Assembly (NCBI RefSeq): GCF_022229005.1
Contig: NZ_JAKKFD010000066.1
Location: forward strand, 231,296 to 295,295
Source: Micromonospora trifolii
GTDB taxonomy: Bacteria > Actinomycetota > Actinomycetes > Mycobacteriales > Micromonosporaceae
Direction: 5' to 3'
Length of the DNA stretch: 64,000 nt
The number at the start of each line of letters is the position of its first letter. The stretch's first letter is position 1. Below are positions 27,239-35,807 of this stretch, piece by piece. Made by a program: the position numbers and the translations under genes. Below the pieces are notes generated by a model. The model saw nothing but the letters and a program-made list of their open reading frames with translations, did not search any database and was not told the DNA's origin.

Positions 27239-27339
27239 CCGACCGCGCCCCGACCGGCTAGTGCCCTCGACAGGGCTAGTCCGGCCCTGCCCGGACTCGG
27301 CCGGATCGTGTCCGCCTGGGCCCGGCGCGGGCTTGATCG

Positions 27340-27456
27340 ACTCGGGTTCCCGGAAGTCGCGGTATCCCACGCCGTTTGAGCGGCCGATTTCCTGAAACCC
27401 GAGTTGACCAGGCCGACCAGGCCGACCAGGCCCGCCAGGCCCGCCAGGCCTGCCAG
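27340..27456. repeat. Inverted pair and 9-bp tandem repeat in the tatB-mrp intergenic region
   Basis: ACTCGGGTT (27340-27348) and AACCCGAGT (27396-27404) form an inverted pair with partly matching flanks. Directly after it come about five and a half copies of a 9-base unit, (G/C/T)(A/G)CCAGGCC, from 27406 to 27456. It may be an intergenic REP-like element. The whole 27239-27564 gap holds no gene. Confidence 0.6.
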
Positions 27457-27564
27457 TCCACACCGGCCGCCAGCCCACGTCCCGGCGGCCCGGCTGGACC
27501 GCCCACCGACGCGACTCAGCCCGCCGGCCAACAGTGGCCGACGGGCTGACGGTGTTCGCTGTGG

Positions 27565-28713
27565 TCAGCGGCCAGCGGGCTTGAGACCGAGTGGCTTGCC
27601 GAGCAGCGACTCACGGCGCAGGGCGAGTCGGTCGGCGATCGTGCCGAGCGCCTGCGCGGCCGGGGAGTCCGGCTCGGCCAGCACGATCGGGTTGCCGGCG
27701 TCGCCGGCCTCGCGGATCCGGGTGTCCAGTGGGATCTGACCGAGCAGCGGCACCTGCGCGCCGATGGTCCGGCTCAGCGACGCGGCAACGGCCTCACCAC
27801 CGCCGGCGCCGAAGATTTCCATCCGGGAGCCGTCCGGCAGTTCCAGCCAGGACATGTTCTCGATGACGCCGACCACCCGCTGGTGGGTCTGCAGGGCGAT
27901 CGACCCGGCCCGCTCCGCGACCTCGGCGGCGGCGGTCTGCGGGGTGGTGACGATCAGGATCTCCGAGTTGGGCAGCAACTGGGCCAGCGAGATGGCCACG
28001 TCACCAGTGCCCGGCGGCAAGTCGAGCAGGAGCACGTCCAGGTCGCCCCAGTAGACGTCGGCCAGGAACTGCTGCAACGCCCGGTGCAGCATCGGGCCAC
28101 GCCACACGACTGCGGCGTTGCCGGACGTGAACATGCCGATGGAGATCACCTTCACGCCGTGCGACTGCGGCGGCATGATCATGTCTTCGACCCGGGTGGG
28201 CCGGGCCTCGGTGCCGAGCATCCGGGGCACCGAGTGGCCGTAGATGTCCGCGTCGACCACCCCGACGGAGAGCCCACGGGCGGCGAGCGCCGCCGCCAGG
28301 TTGACAGTGACGCTGGACTTGCCGACGCCACCCTTGCCGCTGGCCACCGCGTACACGCGGGTGCGCGAGCCGGGCTGGGCGAACGGGATGACGGGCTCCT
28401 CGGTCGCGCCGCCGCCGCGCAGCTGCGACTGCAACCCCTGCCGCTGCTCGGGGGTCATCACACCGAAGTCGATCTCCACGCCGGTGACGCCGGGCACTGC
28501 GGCGACCGCAGCGGTGATGTCGTTACGCAGCTTGTCCTTCAGTGGGCAGCCGGCGACGGTGAGCAGCAGCTCGACGCGGACGACACCGCTGGCACCGATC
28601 GTGGCGGAGCGGACCATGCCCAGCTCGGTGATGGGCCGGCGGATCTCCGGGTCGTTGACGGTGGCCAGGGCGGCCTGGATCGCGTCCTCGACGGTGCTCA
28701 CGGGTGCTGACAT
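27565..28713 (-). CDS. mrp: Mrp/NBP35-family iron-sulfur cluster carrier ATPase
   Basis: 382 aa. An N-terminal MIP18/DUF59 domain (residues 1-105; TVAGCPLKDKLRNDI) precedes a deviant Walker A P-loop (VASGKGGVGKSSVTVNLA) and the switch motif LLLDLPPGTGDVAISLAQ. The protein loads or carries Fe-S clusters, a need shared with the ferredoxin-linked KorAB. The C-terminal CxxC typical of many Mrp proteins is not visible. The start at 28713 has a weak ribosome binding site. It corresponds to Rv1229c. Confidence 0.9.
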   Translation of the reverse strand: MSAPVSTVEDAIQAALATVNDPEIRRPITELGMVRSATIGASGVVRVELLLTVAGCPLKDKLRNDITAAVAAVPGVTGVEIDFGVMTPEQRQGLQSQLRGGGATEEPVIPFAQPGSRTRVYAVASGKGGVGKSSVTVNLAAALAARGLSVGVVDADIYGHSVPRMLGTEARPTRVEDMIMPPQSHGVKVISIGMFTSGNAAVVWRGPMLHRALQQFLADVYWGDLDVLLLDLPPGTGDVAISLAQLLPNSEILIVTTPQTAAAEVAERAGSIALQTHQRVVGVIENMSWLELPDGSRMEIFGAGGGEAVAASLSRTIGAQVPLLGQIPLDTRIREAGDAGNPIVLAEPDSPAAQALGTIADRLALRRESLLGKPLGLKPAGR

Positions 28714-28789
28714 GCCCGCAATGCTACGTCGCGGGGCATCCGTTGCCGCCGCTGCCCGGGGCGGTGTGAGCCAATCGATGACCCGTCGG

Positions 28790-29440
28790 TCAGCTCTCTG
28801 ACCGGCGCGGGCCGGTGCCGTCCGGCCGGGCGTCCCGGGTGAAGTCGCCGTCCAAGTCGTCGCGGGGTTCTTCCAGGCCGACTCCGTCGGTCGGCCGCTG
28901 GCCACGCCGCTCCTGCCGGCTGTCCTTCTCCTGCTGGCGGCGCTCCAGCCGCTGCCGGCGTTGCCCCACCTCGTCCAGCTCCTCGGCCAGCCGGGCCAGC
29001 TCGGAGCGGAGGAAGTCGCGGGTGGCGACCTCACCCAGCGCGATCCGCAGGGCGGCGATCTCCCGGGCCAGGTACTCGGTGTCCGCCTTCTGCGCGGTGG
29101 CCCGCCGCCGGTCCTCCTCCAGGGCCACCCGGTCCCGGTCGGCCTGCCGGTTCTGGGCCAGCAGGATCAGCGGGGCCGCGTAGCTGGCCTGCAACGACAG
29201 CACCAGGGTCAGGAACGTAAAGGTGTACGGGTCGAAGCGCAGGTCCGTCGGGGCCAGGGTGTTCCAGACGAACCAGATCGCGATCACCACAGTCATGACG
29301 ACGATGAAGTTCGCGGTGCCCATGCCCCGGGCGATGCCCTCGGACCACCTACCGAACGCCTCCGCGTCGAACCGGGGCAGCTTGACGCCCCGGGGCTCGC
29401 GTGGCTGGTCGAGACGCTCCGTCCGACGCTGGTCAGCCAT
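28790..29440 (-). CDS. DUF1003 membrane protein
   Basis: 216 aa. Two TM helices (about residues 43-62 and 78-95) carry the DUF1003 wording (IWFVWNTLAPTDLRFDPYTF; LSLQASYAAPLILLAQNRQ). A long charged coiled-coil-like tail follows (residues 100-185). It overlaps the next upstream gene by 8 bases, so it is the second gene of an operon with the MgtE-N/CBS protein. Function unknown; this pairing is common in actinobacteria. Confidence 0.85.
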   Translation of the reverse strand: MADQRRTERLDQPREPRGVKLPRFDAEAFGRWSEGIARGMGTANFIVVMTVVIAIWFVWNTLAPTDLRFDPYTFTFLTLVLSLQASYAAPLILLAQNRQADRDRVALEEDRRRATAQKADTEYLAREIAALRIALGEVATRDFLRSELARLAEELDEVGQRRQRLERRQQEKDSRQERRGQRPTDGVGLEEPRDDLDGDFTRDARPDGTGPRRSES

Positions 29441-30725
29441 CTGCGCCGTCCAGCGCAGGGTCGGTGGTGCCCGGGGCGGCCAGGGCGTCGCGGTCCCGCC
29501 AGTCCCGGGGCAGCGAGTGGTCCAGCACGTCGTCCACCGTCACGGCGCCGACCAGCCGGTTGTTGCGGTCGATCACCGGCATGGCGACCAGGTCGTAGGT
29601 GGCCATCCGGCGGGTGATCTCCGGCAGTGGCGTGGTGGGGCGCAGCGGGTCGATGTCGTTGACCACCACCTTGCCCAGCAGGTCGGCAGGGGGTTCGCGC
29701 AGCAGCGCCTGGAAGTGCACCATGCCCAGGTAGCGGCCGGTCGGCGTGTTCTGCGGTGCCCGGGTCACGAAGACCTGCGCGGCGACGGCGGGGGACAGCT
29801 GCGGCTCCCGGATCCGGGCCAGCGCCTCGGCGACTGTGGCGTCCGGCGGCAGGATGACCGGCTCCGAGGTCATCACACTGCCCGCCGTGCCGGGGGTGTA
29901 CTTCAGCAGCTGGCGTACCGGGTCGGCCTCGTCCGGCTCCATCAGGTCCAGCAGCACGTCCTGCTCGGGTGGGGGCAGTTCGTTGAGCAGGTCCGCGGCG
30001 TCGTCCGGGTCCATCTCCTCCAGGACGTCGGCCGCCCGCTCCCGGTCGAGGGCGGCGAGGATCTCCACCTGGTCGTGCTCCGGCAACTCGCTGAGCACGT
30101 CGGCCAGTCGCTCGTCGTCCAGCGCGGCCGCTACCTCGTTGCGCCGCGCGTCGGGCAGATCCTGCAACGCGTTGGCCAGGTCGGCGGGGCGCATGTCCTC
30201 CAGGACGGCGAGCAGGTTCGCCGTACCCCGGTTGTCGGCGATGCCGCTGAGCCCGCGCACCCGGTCCCACTCGACCTGGTGCAGGTGGCCGCGGCGGCTG
30301 AGCCGACCGGTCTGCTCGCGTACGGCGACACGGGTCAGCGACCACTCGCCACCCCGGGTGCACTCCATCGCGACGTCAACGACAGCGCCGGGCTGGCCGC
30401 CCGGGTCGAGTTGCACCCGTCGGTCGAGCAGTTCCTGGAGCACCAGCAGCTCGTTCGGGCGCTTCTCGAACCTGCGCAGGTTGAGGGTGCCGGAGCCGAG
30501 CACGACGGCGTCCGCGTCGATGGAGGTGATCCGGTTGATGGACAGGAAGATCCGACGACGCATCGGCATCTCGGCGACGAGGCCCACCACCTCCGGCGGA
30601 CGCTTCGTCGCCCGCAGCCGTGCCACGGCGTCACGAACCCGCCCCACCTGATCGCCGTTCGGGTCGAAGACGGCGACTCCGGCGAGACGGGCGATGTAGA
30701 CCCGGGTCGGCGTACTCACGGGCAC
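29433..30725 (-). CDS. MgtE N-terminal-domain and CBS-pair protein without channel domain
   Basis: 430 aa. The first 120 residues form a PRC-like beta region. The superhelical MgtE N-domain follows (repeats such as ALDRERAADVLEEMDPDDAADLL), then two CBS domains (about residues 285-415). The TM pore of a true MgtE Mg2+ channel is missing, so it is a soluble sensor or regulator, perhaps acting with the DUF1003 protein. It corresponds to Rv1232c. GTG 30719 is an alternative start. Confidence 0.85.
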   Translation of the reverse strand: MPVSTPTRVYIARLAGVAVFDPNGDQVGRVRDAVARLRATKRPPEVVGLVAEMPMRRRIFLSINRITSIDADAVVLGSGTLNLRRFEKRPNELLVLQELLDRRVQLDPGGQPGAVVDVAMECTRGGEWSLTRVAVREQTGRLSRRGHLHQVEWDRVRGLSGIADNRGTANLLAVLEDMRPADLANALQDLPDARRNEVAAALDDERLADVLSELPEHDQVEILAALDRERAADVLEEMDPDDAADLLNELPPPEQDVLLDLMEPDEADPVRQLLKYTPGTAGSVMTSEPVILPPDATVAEALARIREPQLSPAVAAQVFVTRAPQNTPTGRYLGMVHFQALLREPPADLLGKVVVNDIDPLRPTTPLPEITRRMATYDLVAMPVIDRNNRLVGAVTVDDVLDHSLPRDWRDRDALAAPGTTDPALDGADG

Positions 30726-30738
30726 CAGCCTAAGCGCC

Positions 30739-30744
30739 TAGTGT
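30739..30744 (+). promoter_or_regulatory. -10 box of a leaderless phzF-family transcript
   Basis: TAGTGT ends 8 bases before ATG 30753, and no ribosome binding site is seen. Confidence 0.5.
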
Positions 30745-30752
30745 TTATCAAC

Positions 30753-31622
30753 ATGTCGACCTTGGCCTACGAGATCGTGGACGTCTTCACCGATCGCCCC
30801 TTCGCCGGCAACCCGCTGGCAGTGGTGTTCGGCGCGGAGGCGCTGGCCACCGAGCAGATGCAGGCGCTCGCGTTGGAGTTCAACCTGTCCGAGACGGTGT
30901 TCGTGCTGCCTCCAACCCAGGCCGGCGTCACCTACCGGGCCAGGATCTTCACTCCGGTGGAGGAGTTGCCGTTCGCCGGGCACCCCAGCGTCGGCGCGGC
31001 GGTCACCGCCTGCCGGCGGGGGATGTTCGGTGTGGGGCAGGTCACCCAGGAGTGCCGGGCCGGTGTGCTGCCGATCGAGGTGACCGCGTCCGGGGCGACG
31101 CTGACGGGTGGCGCCCCGACCCTCGGGCCGGAGCTGGACCCGGAGCCGTTGCTGGAGATCGCCGGGTTGGTCGCCGACGACCACGTCGGGCCCGCGCCAC
31201 GGGTCGCCGGCTGCGGGCTGGAGTTCCCGTACCTGCCGGTGCGGCCGGAGTCGGTGGCCCGCGCCCGGGTGGACCCGGCGGCGGCGCAGCGGTACGGGGT
31301 GTCGCACGTCAGCGTCTTCTCCTGGGACGAGGCCGCGCAAACCGCGCACGCCCGGGTCTTCGTGCCGGGGATCGGCGTTCCGGAGGACCCGGCGACCGGT
31401 TCGGCGGCGCTCGGCCTTGGTGTCTGGCTGGTGGCGAGTGGTCTGCTGCCCGGCGAGGGGCGGTCGGAGTACGCGGTCCGTCAGGGCGTGGAGATGAACC
31501 GCCCGTCCGCGTTGGCCTGCACGGTCACCGCGGCGAACGGGGTGGCGGTCGGCGCGACGGTCGCCGGCCAGGTGGTGCCGGTGGCCCGCGGCGAGATCGC
31601 CGTGCCGCCGTTCGTGGGCTGA
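30753..31622 (+). CDS. PhzF-family isomerase/epimerase-like protein
   Basis: 289 aa. The PhzF opening YEIVDVFTDRPFAGNPLAVVF, the general-base Glu region FNLSETVFVLPP, the segment EELPFAGHPSVG and the C-terminal PEDPATGSAALGL are all conserved. PhzF itself isomerises dihydro-hydroxyanthranilate in phenazine synthesis, but most family members stand alone and their substrates are unknown. No phenazine genes are near. The open frame extends upstream as the antisense of the MgtE-N gene; I start at ATG 30753. Confidence 0.87.
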   Translation: MSTLAYEIVDVFTDRPFAGNPLAVVFGAEALATEQMQALALEFNLSETVFVLPPTQAGVTYRARIFTPVEELPFAGHPSVGAAVTACRRGMFGVGQVTQECRAGVLPIEVTASGATLTGGAPTLGPELDPEPLLEIAGLVADDHVGPAPRVAGCGLEFPYLPVRPESVARARVDPAAAQRYGVSHVSVFSWDEAAQTAHARVFVPGIGVPEDPATGSAALGLGVWLVASGLLPGEGRSEYAVRQGVEMNRPSALACTVTAANGVAVGATVAGQVVPVARGEIAVPPFVG

Positions 31623-31652
31623 GCGGAGGCGCGGATGCGGGAGGATGCGGGT

Positions 31653-32165
31653 GTGACGGACGAGGACGCCCCCGAGGGCACCCCACTGGTCGACGAGGCG
31701 ATGAAGAAGGCCGCCGTGGCCTGGGTCAGCGTTGCCGGAGGGCCGGCGCTCGCGCTCTGGTGCGCCCCGCTGGAGGGCGCGCTGCTGGTGGTCAGCGGGC
31801 CGGGCGAGCAGGCAGCACCGGGTCTGGCCGACGCGACCGAAGCCCAGGTCACCCTGCGCGGCGACCACGGCGGTCGGATCGTCACCTGGCCGGCCCGGGT
31901 GAGCCGGTTGCAGCCGGGCACCGAGGCGTGGGACGTCACAGCGCCGCTGGTGGCGGCGAAACGGCTCAACGCGCCCGGTCCGACCGCCGACCTGGTGGCC
32001 CGGTGGGCGGCTGACGGATGCGCTGTGAACCGGCTCGCCCCGGCCGGTACGCCGCTGGCCGGGGCGGAGTTGCCGGCCGATGCGCAGGCCGAGCCGCCCC
32101 GGGCGACTCCCGCGGTCCGGGCCACCCGCAAGCCGTTCCGGCTGCACCGGGTCCGCCGACGCTGA
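31653..32165 (+). CDS. Conserved hypothetical protein
   Basis: 170 aa, not recognised. A mixed alpha/beta N-terminal half (KKAAVAWVSVAGGPALALWC, then PLEGALLVVSGPGEQ) and a basic C-terminus (RKPFRLHRVRRR). No signal peptide or TM segment. GTG 31653 is chosen because GGGAGG lies 8 bases upstream; ATG 31635 is in frame. It follows the PhzF gene closely and is probably co-transcribed. Confidence 0.65.
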   Translation: MTDEDAPEGTPLVDEAMKKAAVAWVSVAGGPALALWCAPLEGALLVVSGPGEQAAPGLADATEAQVTLRGDHGGRIVTWPARVSRLQPGTEAWDVTAPLVAAKRLNAPGPTADLVARWAADGCAVNRLAPAGTPLAGAELPADAQAEPPRATPAVRATRKPFRLHRVRRR

Positions 32166-32173
32166 TCGGTTGA

Positions 32174-32893
32174 TCAGCCGGCTCGCCCGCCGACGCCTGC
32201 CACCGCGGCGTCGGCGTCGACGAGGGCGAGCACCTCGACCAGTGTGCCGAGCGTGGGGCCGCGCCAGTCCCGGTCGGCGTTGAACACCATGTGCGTGACC
32301 AGATCCGGTGCGGCGAGCCGGACGGCGGTCATCCCGGCCCGCTCGGCGCCGGTCAACTCCTGGCTGCCGCCGTCGCCGACGTACAGGCAGTCGCCCGGCG
32401 CGAGCCCGAGCCGGTGGCAGGCCGTCAGGTAGAGCGTCGGATCCGGTTTGCACCGCCCGACCTGCACCGAGAAGACCCGTACGTCGAGCAGGGGGGCGAC
32501 CGCGAGCTGCGGCAGGAAGGCCGGCAGTTCGTGCGTACAGTCGCTGATCACGCCGGTGCGCAGGCCGCGCTGGCGCAGGGCCGCCAGCACCGGCACCGCG
32601 TCGGCCCGTAGCCACGTGTCGGCGCGGACCGCCCGGTGCCGGGACGCCACCGCCGCCCGCACCGCATGGTCACTCGGGTGTACGCCGACCTGGGCGCAGA
32701 CCCAGCGCAGGGTCGCCTCCGCGTCGCCGAGCCGGCCGCTGGCCCGCTCGTAGTAGGTGCGGTTCAGCACCTCGGTCAAGATCTCGGTGGGACACCCGAG
32801 CAGTTCGGCGGTGCCGACGTGCGCGACACCGCGTTGTACCGACCGGGTCAGGGTGCCGAAGAAGTCGAACAGCACCGCCTGGTAGCTGGGCAT
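32174..32893 (-). CDS. HAD-superfamily hydrolase
   Basis: 239 aa phosphatase-like protein. Motif I reads LFDFFGTLT: the second Asp of the usual DxD is Phe, so the pattern is DFFGT as in haloacid-type and some HAD members, and the nucleophile Asp is kept. Motif II is GVISDCT, motif III a Lys in GRCKPDPTLY and motif IV YVGDGGSQEL. A small-molecule phosphatase is likely; substrate unknown. ATG 32893 has GGAGG 10 bases upstream. Confidence 0.85.
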   Translation of the reverse strand: MPSYQAVLFDFFGTLTRSVQRGVAHVGTAELLGCPTEILTEVLNRTYYERASGRLGDAEATLRWVCAQVGVHPSDHAVRAAVASRHRAVRADTWLRADAVPVLAALRQRGLRTGVISDCTHELPAFLPQLAVAPLLDVRVFSVQVGRCKPDPTLYLTACHRLGLAPGDCLYVGDGGSQELTGAERAGMTAVRLAAPDLVTHMVFNADRDWRGPTLGTLVEVLALVDADAAVAGVGGRAG

Positions 32894-33000
32894 GAGGGGA
32901 GCGCCTCCGGGCGGTCGAGGGTCGCCGGCGCGAACCCGCGTGATCGTAACGGAGTGATGACCCTCCGTGCTGACCGTCATACGTGTGAGGATTACGTCCC

Positions 33001-33957
33001 GTGCCCCCACCTTCGCCCCGGCCGTCTCTGGACCCGCTGACCACCGGTGCGGTCGGGTTGGCGGTGGTCGCCGTGTCGTCGTCCGCGCCGCTGATCGCGT
33101 ACGCCGCCGCCCCCGCCCTGGCCATCGCGTTCTGGCGCAACCTGCTCGCGGTGGCAGTGCTGAGCCCTTTCGCGCTGGCCCGACGCCGCGCAGAGTTCCG
33201 CCGGCTGACAGTGGGCGTGGGTCGGCGGGAGGGGCTGTTCTGCGTCCTGTCCGGGGTCGCCCTGGCCGGGCACTTCGCGACCTGGGTGCCGAGTGCCCAA
33301 CTCACCTCGGTCGCCACGTCCACCGCCCTGGTCGCCACCCAACCGGTCTGGCAGGGGCTGATCGCCCGCGCCCAGGGGCGTCCGCTGCCCCGGGTGGTGT
33401 GGATCGGCATCGCGGTGGCGGTCGGCGGCGCGGCGGTCGCCACCGGGGTCGACGTGGGAGTCTCCGGCCGCGCCGTCCTCGGTGACGTCCTGGCGCTGAT
33501 CGGCGCCATGTTCGCCGCCGTCTACACCGCCTTCGGGGAACGGGCCCGGGTCAGCATCAGCACCACCACCTACACCACCATCTGCTACGGGATCTGCGCG
33601 CTGATCCTGCTGGCCCTGTGCCTGGTCGGCGGCGTACGGCTGACCGGCTTCGACGGGCGTACCTGGCTGGCCATCCTGGCCCTGGTGGCGGGTGCCCAGC
33701 TGCTCGGGCACTCGATGTTCAACTACGCCCTGCAGAAGATCCCGGCGACCACCGTGAGCGTGCTGATCCTGCTGGAGGCGCCGGGCGCGGCTCTGCTCGG
33801 TTGGGCCTGGCTGGGTCAGGTGCCCCGCCCGTACGCGCTGCTCGGGATGGCGCTGCTGCTGGTCGGGGTGGCGGTGGTGGTGCTCGGCGGCGGCCGGGCC
33901 GCTCGCCGGCCCGCACCCGTCGCGCTGCCGGCCGACCCGACGCCGCTGAACGACTGA
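33001..33957 (+). CDS. EamA-family (DMT) transporter
   Basis: 318 aa with ten hydrophobic segments arranged as two EamA repeats (LAIAFWRNLLAVAVL in the first, TVSVLILLEAPGAALLGWAWL in the second). The family exports metabolites such as amino acids. It is the last clearly chromosomal gene before the biosynthetic cluster. GTG 33001 follows GTGAGGA. Confidence 0.88.
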   Translation: MPPPSPRPSLDPLTTGAVGLAVVAVSSSAPLIAYAAAPALAIAFWRNLLAVAVLSPFALARRRAEFRRLTVGVGRREGLFCVLSGVALAGHFATWVPSAQLTSVATSTALVATQPVWQGLIARAQGRPLPRVVWIGIAVAVGGAAVATGVDVGVSGRAVLGDVLALIGAMFAAVYTAFGERARVSISTTTYTTICYGICALILLALCLVGGVRLTGFDGRTWLAILALVAGAQLLGHSMFNYALQKIPATTVSVLILLEAPGAALLGWAWLGQVPRPYALLGMALLLVGVAVVVLGGGRAARRPAPVALPADPTPLND

Positions 33958-34048
33958 TCGCAGGCCGTGGCCCGACGTGAGGAAGTGGACGCTGGTTCCC
34001 TCCGCAGCGGGTCCGCCCGGTGTCTGTTCGGGTGAGGAGGGCGATCCG

Positions 34049-34154
34049 TTGACGACTGAGGACCGCACCCGGGACGGCTTTGCCGACTTCGTCCGGGCCG
34101 AAACCGCTGGGCTGACCCGGTTCGCATACCTGCTGAGTGGCGATCGGGCTCGGT
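34049..34154 (+). pseudogene. Truncated N-terminus of an ECF-type sigma factor
   Basis: TTG at 34049 follows a good GAGGAGG. The first 35 or so codons (GFADFVRAETAGLTRFAYLL, then SGDRAR) match the start of SigE-family ECF sigma factors. After that the family likeness stops abruptly, and the frame runs in phase into unrelated codons and then the thioesterase. This looks like a gene cut by the insertion of the cluster (inference). Confidence 0.6.
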
Positions 34155-34222
34155 GGTGTCGAGGTCGGTCTGTCGTCCGAGGTCAGCTCACGGTCGGTGG
34201 CTGCCGTACTAACATCACCGGC

Positions 34223-34978
34223 ATGGTCGATGACGGACGCGAAAGCTGGTTCAAGCGGTTCCACCCGACCAGCGAGGCCCGCACCACACTGCTGTGCCTG
34301 CCGTACGCCGGCGGATCGGCGAGTTTCTTCCTTCCCCTGGCCCGGTCCATCGGGCCGGATGTGGAAGTGCTGGCGGTGCAGTACCCCGGCCGGCAGGACC
34401 GGTGGCGGGAACCGTTCATGTCGGGCATCCCGGCCCTCGCAGACCGGATCGCTGCGCTGCTCGTCGAGCCGGACGGCCGGGACCTGGCCATCTTCGGGCA
34501 CAGCATGGGCGCGAGTATCGCCTTCGAGGTGACGACCCGCCTGGAAGCAGCCGGTCGAGACGTGTCCGTGCTGTTCGTCTCCGGCCAGCGTGCACCGTCG
34601 CGCCACCGTTCCGACGGTGTGCACCTCCGGTCCGACGCGGCCATCCTCACCGAACTGCAGACACTCGACGGTCCCGGCGCGGCGTTGATGAGCGACGCCG
34701 AGGTCGCCCGGATGTTCCTGCCGGTGATCCGCAACGACTATCGCGCCTTGGAGACGCACCGGCCCGACCCGGACGCCCGGGTGCAGGCCCCGGTGACTGC
34801 TTTCGCCGGCGAGCAGGACCCACGCGTGCTGGTGTCCGAGGTGGCCGACTGGAACCGGCACACGAGCGGCGAGTTCGCTCTGCACCTGTACCGGGGCGGA
34901 CACTTCTTCCTGTCGAGCCACCAGGTCGACATGACCCGCCGGATGCGCGAGGCCTTGCGTGCGGTGGCCCGCACGTAA
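34223..34978 (+). CDS. Type II thioesterase
   Basis: 251 aa alpha/beta hydrolase that frees stalled or wrong acyl groups from polyketide synthase carrier proteins. The opening TLLCLPYAGGSASFF, the nucleophile Ser in FGHSMGA, an Asp in FAGEQDPR and the His in GGHFFL are the usual type II thioesterase triad. ATG 34223 (MVDDGRESWFKRFHP) gives the family's N-terminus. The frame is open back to 33977 because it is in phase with the sigma-factor remnant. It most likely serves the polyketide synthase that begins at 56963. Confidence 0.9.
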   Translation: MVDDGRESWFKRFHPTSEARTTLLCLPYAGGSASFFLPLARSIGPDVEVLAVQYPGRQDRWREPFMSGIPALADRIAALLVEPDGRDLAIFGHSMGASIAFEVTTRLEAAGRDVSVLFVSGQRAPSRHRSDGVHLRSDAAILTELQTLDGPGAALMSDAEVARMFLPVIRNDYRALETHRPDPDARVQAPVTAFAGEQDPRVLVSEVADWNRHTSGEFALHLYRGGHFFLSSHQVDMTRRMREALRAVART

Positions 34979-35020
34979 GAGGGGCGTCACCAGCCGGGGG
35001 TGGACGGGCAGCGGCCGCTG

Positions 35021-35542
35021 TCAGGGAATCTGCAGGCTGCGGAAGCGACGCTGGAAGTAGACGGCGGGAAGACTCTCGTTCATCCGTGCGTCGGTCACCT
35101 CGCCGACCAGGATGGTGTGGTCGCCTGCGTCGTACCGCACCGACGCGTCGCAGTCGATCGTGGTGCAGGAGTCGGACAGCGCGGGGGAGCCGTCAGCGTT
35201 GGGCACGAAGTGCCCACCGGCGAACTTGTCGGCGCCGCGGGTGCCGAACCGCCTGGCGAGTTCCTCCTGCTCGGCGTGCAGCACGTGGATGGTCCAAGAT
35301 TCCGCCGTGAGGAAGGCGGGGTGGCATTCGGCCGTTTTCGCCAGGCACACCAGGACGAGCGGCGGGGTGGCCGAGGCCGAGCAGAAGGACGTGGCGGTGA
35401 AGCCCCACCACTCGCCCGAGTGGTCCCGGGTCGTGACGATCGTGACGCCGCTCGGATATCTCGCCATGGCTTCACGGAATCGTTGGCCGAGGTCGACCGC
35501 TGTCCCGGACGACGGATCCGATGTCATCGGGGTCGTTTTCAT
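35021..35542 (-). CDS. NAD(P)H:flavin reductase (HpaC/DIM6-like)
   Basis: 173 aa flavin-reductase-like split-barrel protein. Motifs FREAMARYPSGVTIVTTRD, GFTATSFCSASATPPLVLVC and the C-terminal HTILVGEVTDAR are typical of partners that pass reduced FMN or FAD to two-component monooxygenases. The only obvious client in the window is the LuxA-like protein at 50185. The gene is divergent from the rest of the cluster. ATG 35542 lies 8 bases after a TACGAT box, so the mRNA is probably leaderless. Confidence 0.87.
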   Translation of the reverse strand: MKTTPMTSDPSSGTAVDLGQRFREAMARYPSGVTIVTTRDHSGEWWGFTATSFCSASATPPLVLVCLAKTAECHPAFLTAESWTIHVLHAEQEELARRFGTRGADKFAGGHFVPNADGSPALSDSCTTIDCDASVRYDAGDHTILVGEVTDARMNESLPAVYFQRRFRSLQIP

Positions 35543-35550
35543 AGAGGCAG

Positions 35551-35556
35551 ATCGTA
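35551..35556 (-). promoter_or_regulatory. -10 box of a leaderless flavin reductase transcript
   Basis: On the minus strand TACGAT stands 8 bases before ATG 35542. No Shine-Dalgarno sequence is present. Confidence 0.55.
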
Positions 35557-35793
35557 GCTCACGGCAGCATGCTCTCGAGGGCCCCGACGAAGCCGTAGGT
35601 CCACATGCGACAGCCATCGTGTCGAGCCGTGGATCCGTATCGTCTCGCCTCCGGCGAGCGTGATTTACGGGCGCTTACGCCCTCGATGGCATCGGGACTC
35701 GCCGCTGTCGACACGCGCTTCAAGCGTTCATGGGCGTCGCTGTCGGCCGATGAGGGCAGCCGCCGACGACCCGCGCAAGATCAGTCCAGCGTG

Positions 35794-35799
35794 TACTGT
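35794..35799 (+). promoter_or_regulatory. -10 box of a leaderless methyltransferase transcript
   Basis: TACTGT stands 8 bases before ATG 35808, mirroring the divergent flavin reductase promoter. Confidence 0.55.
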
Positions 35800-35807
35800 A
35801 CGGCCCC

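Noticed and set aside
29223..30752. Upstream extension of the PhzF-family frame to 799 codons
   Set aside because: It is the antisense of the MgtE-N/CBS gene; ATG 30753 with a -10 box gives the standard PhzF start.
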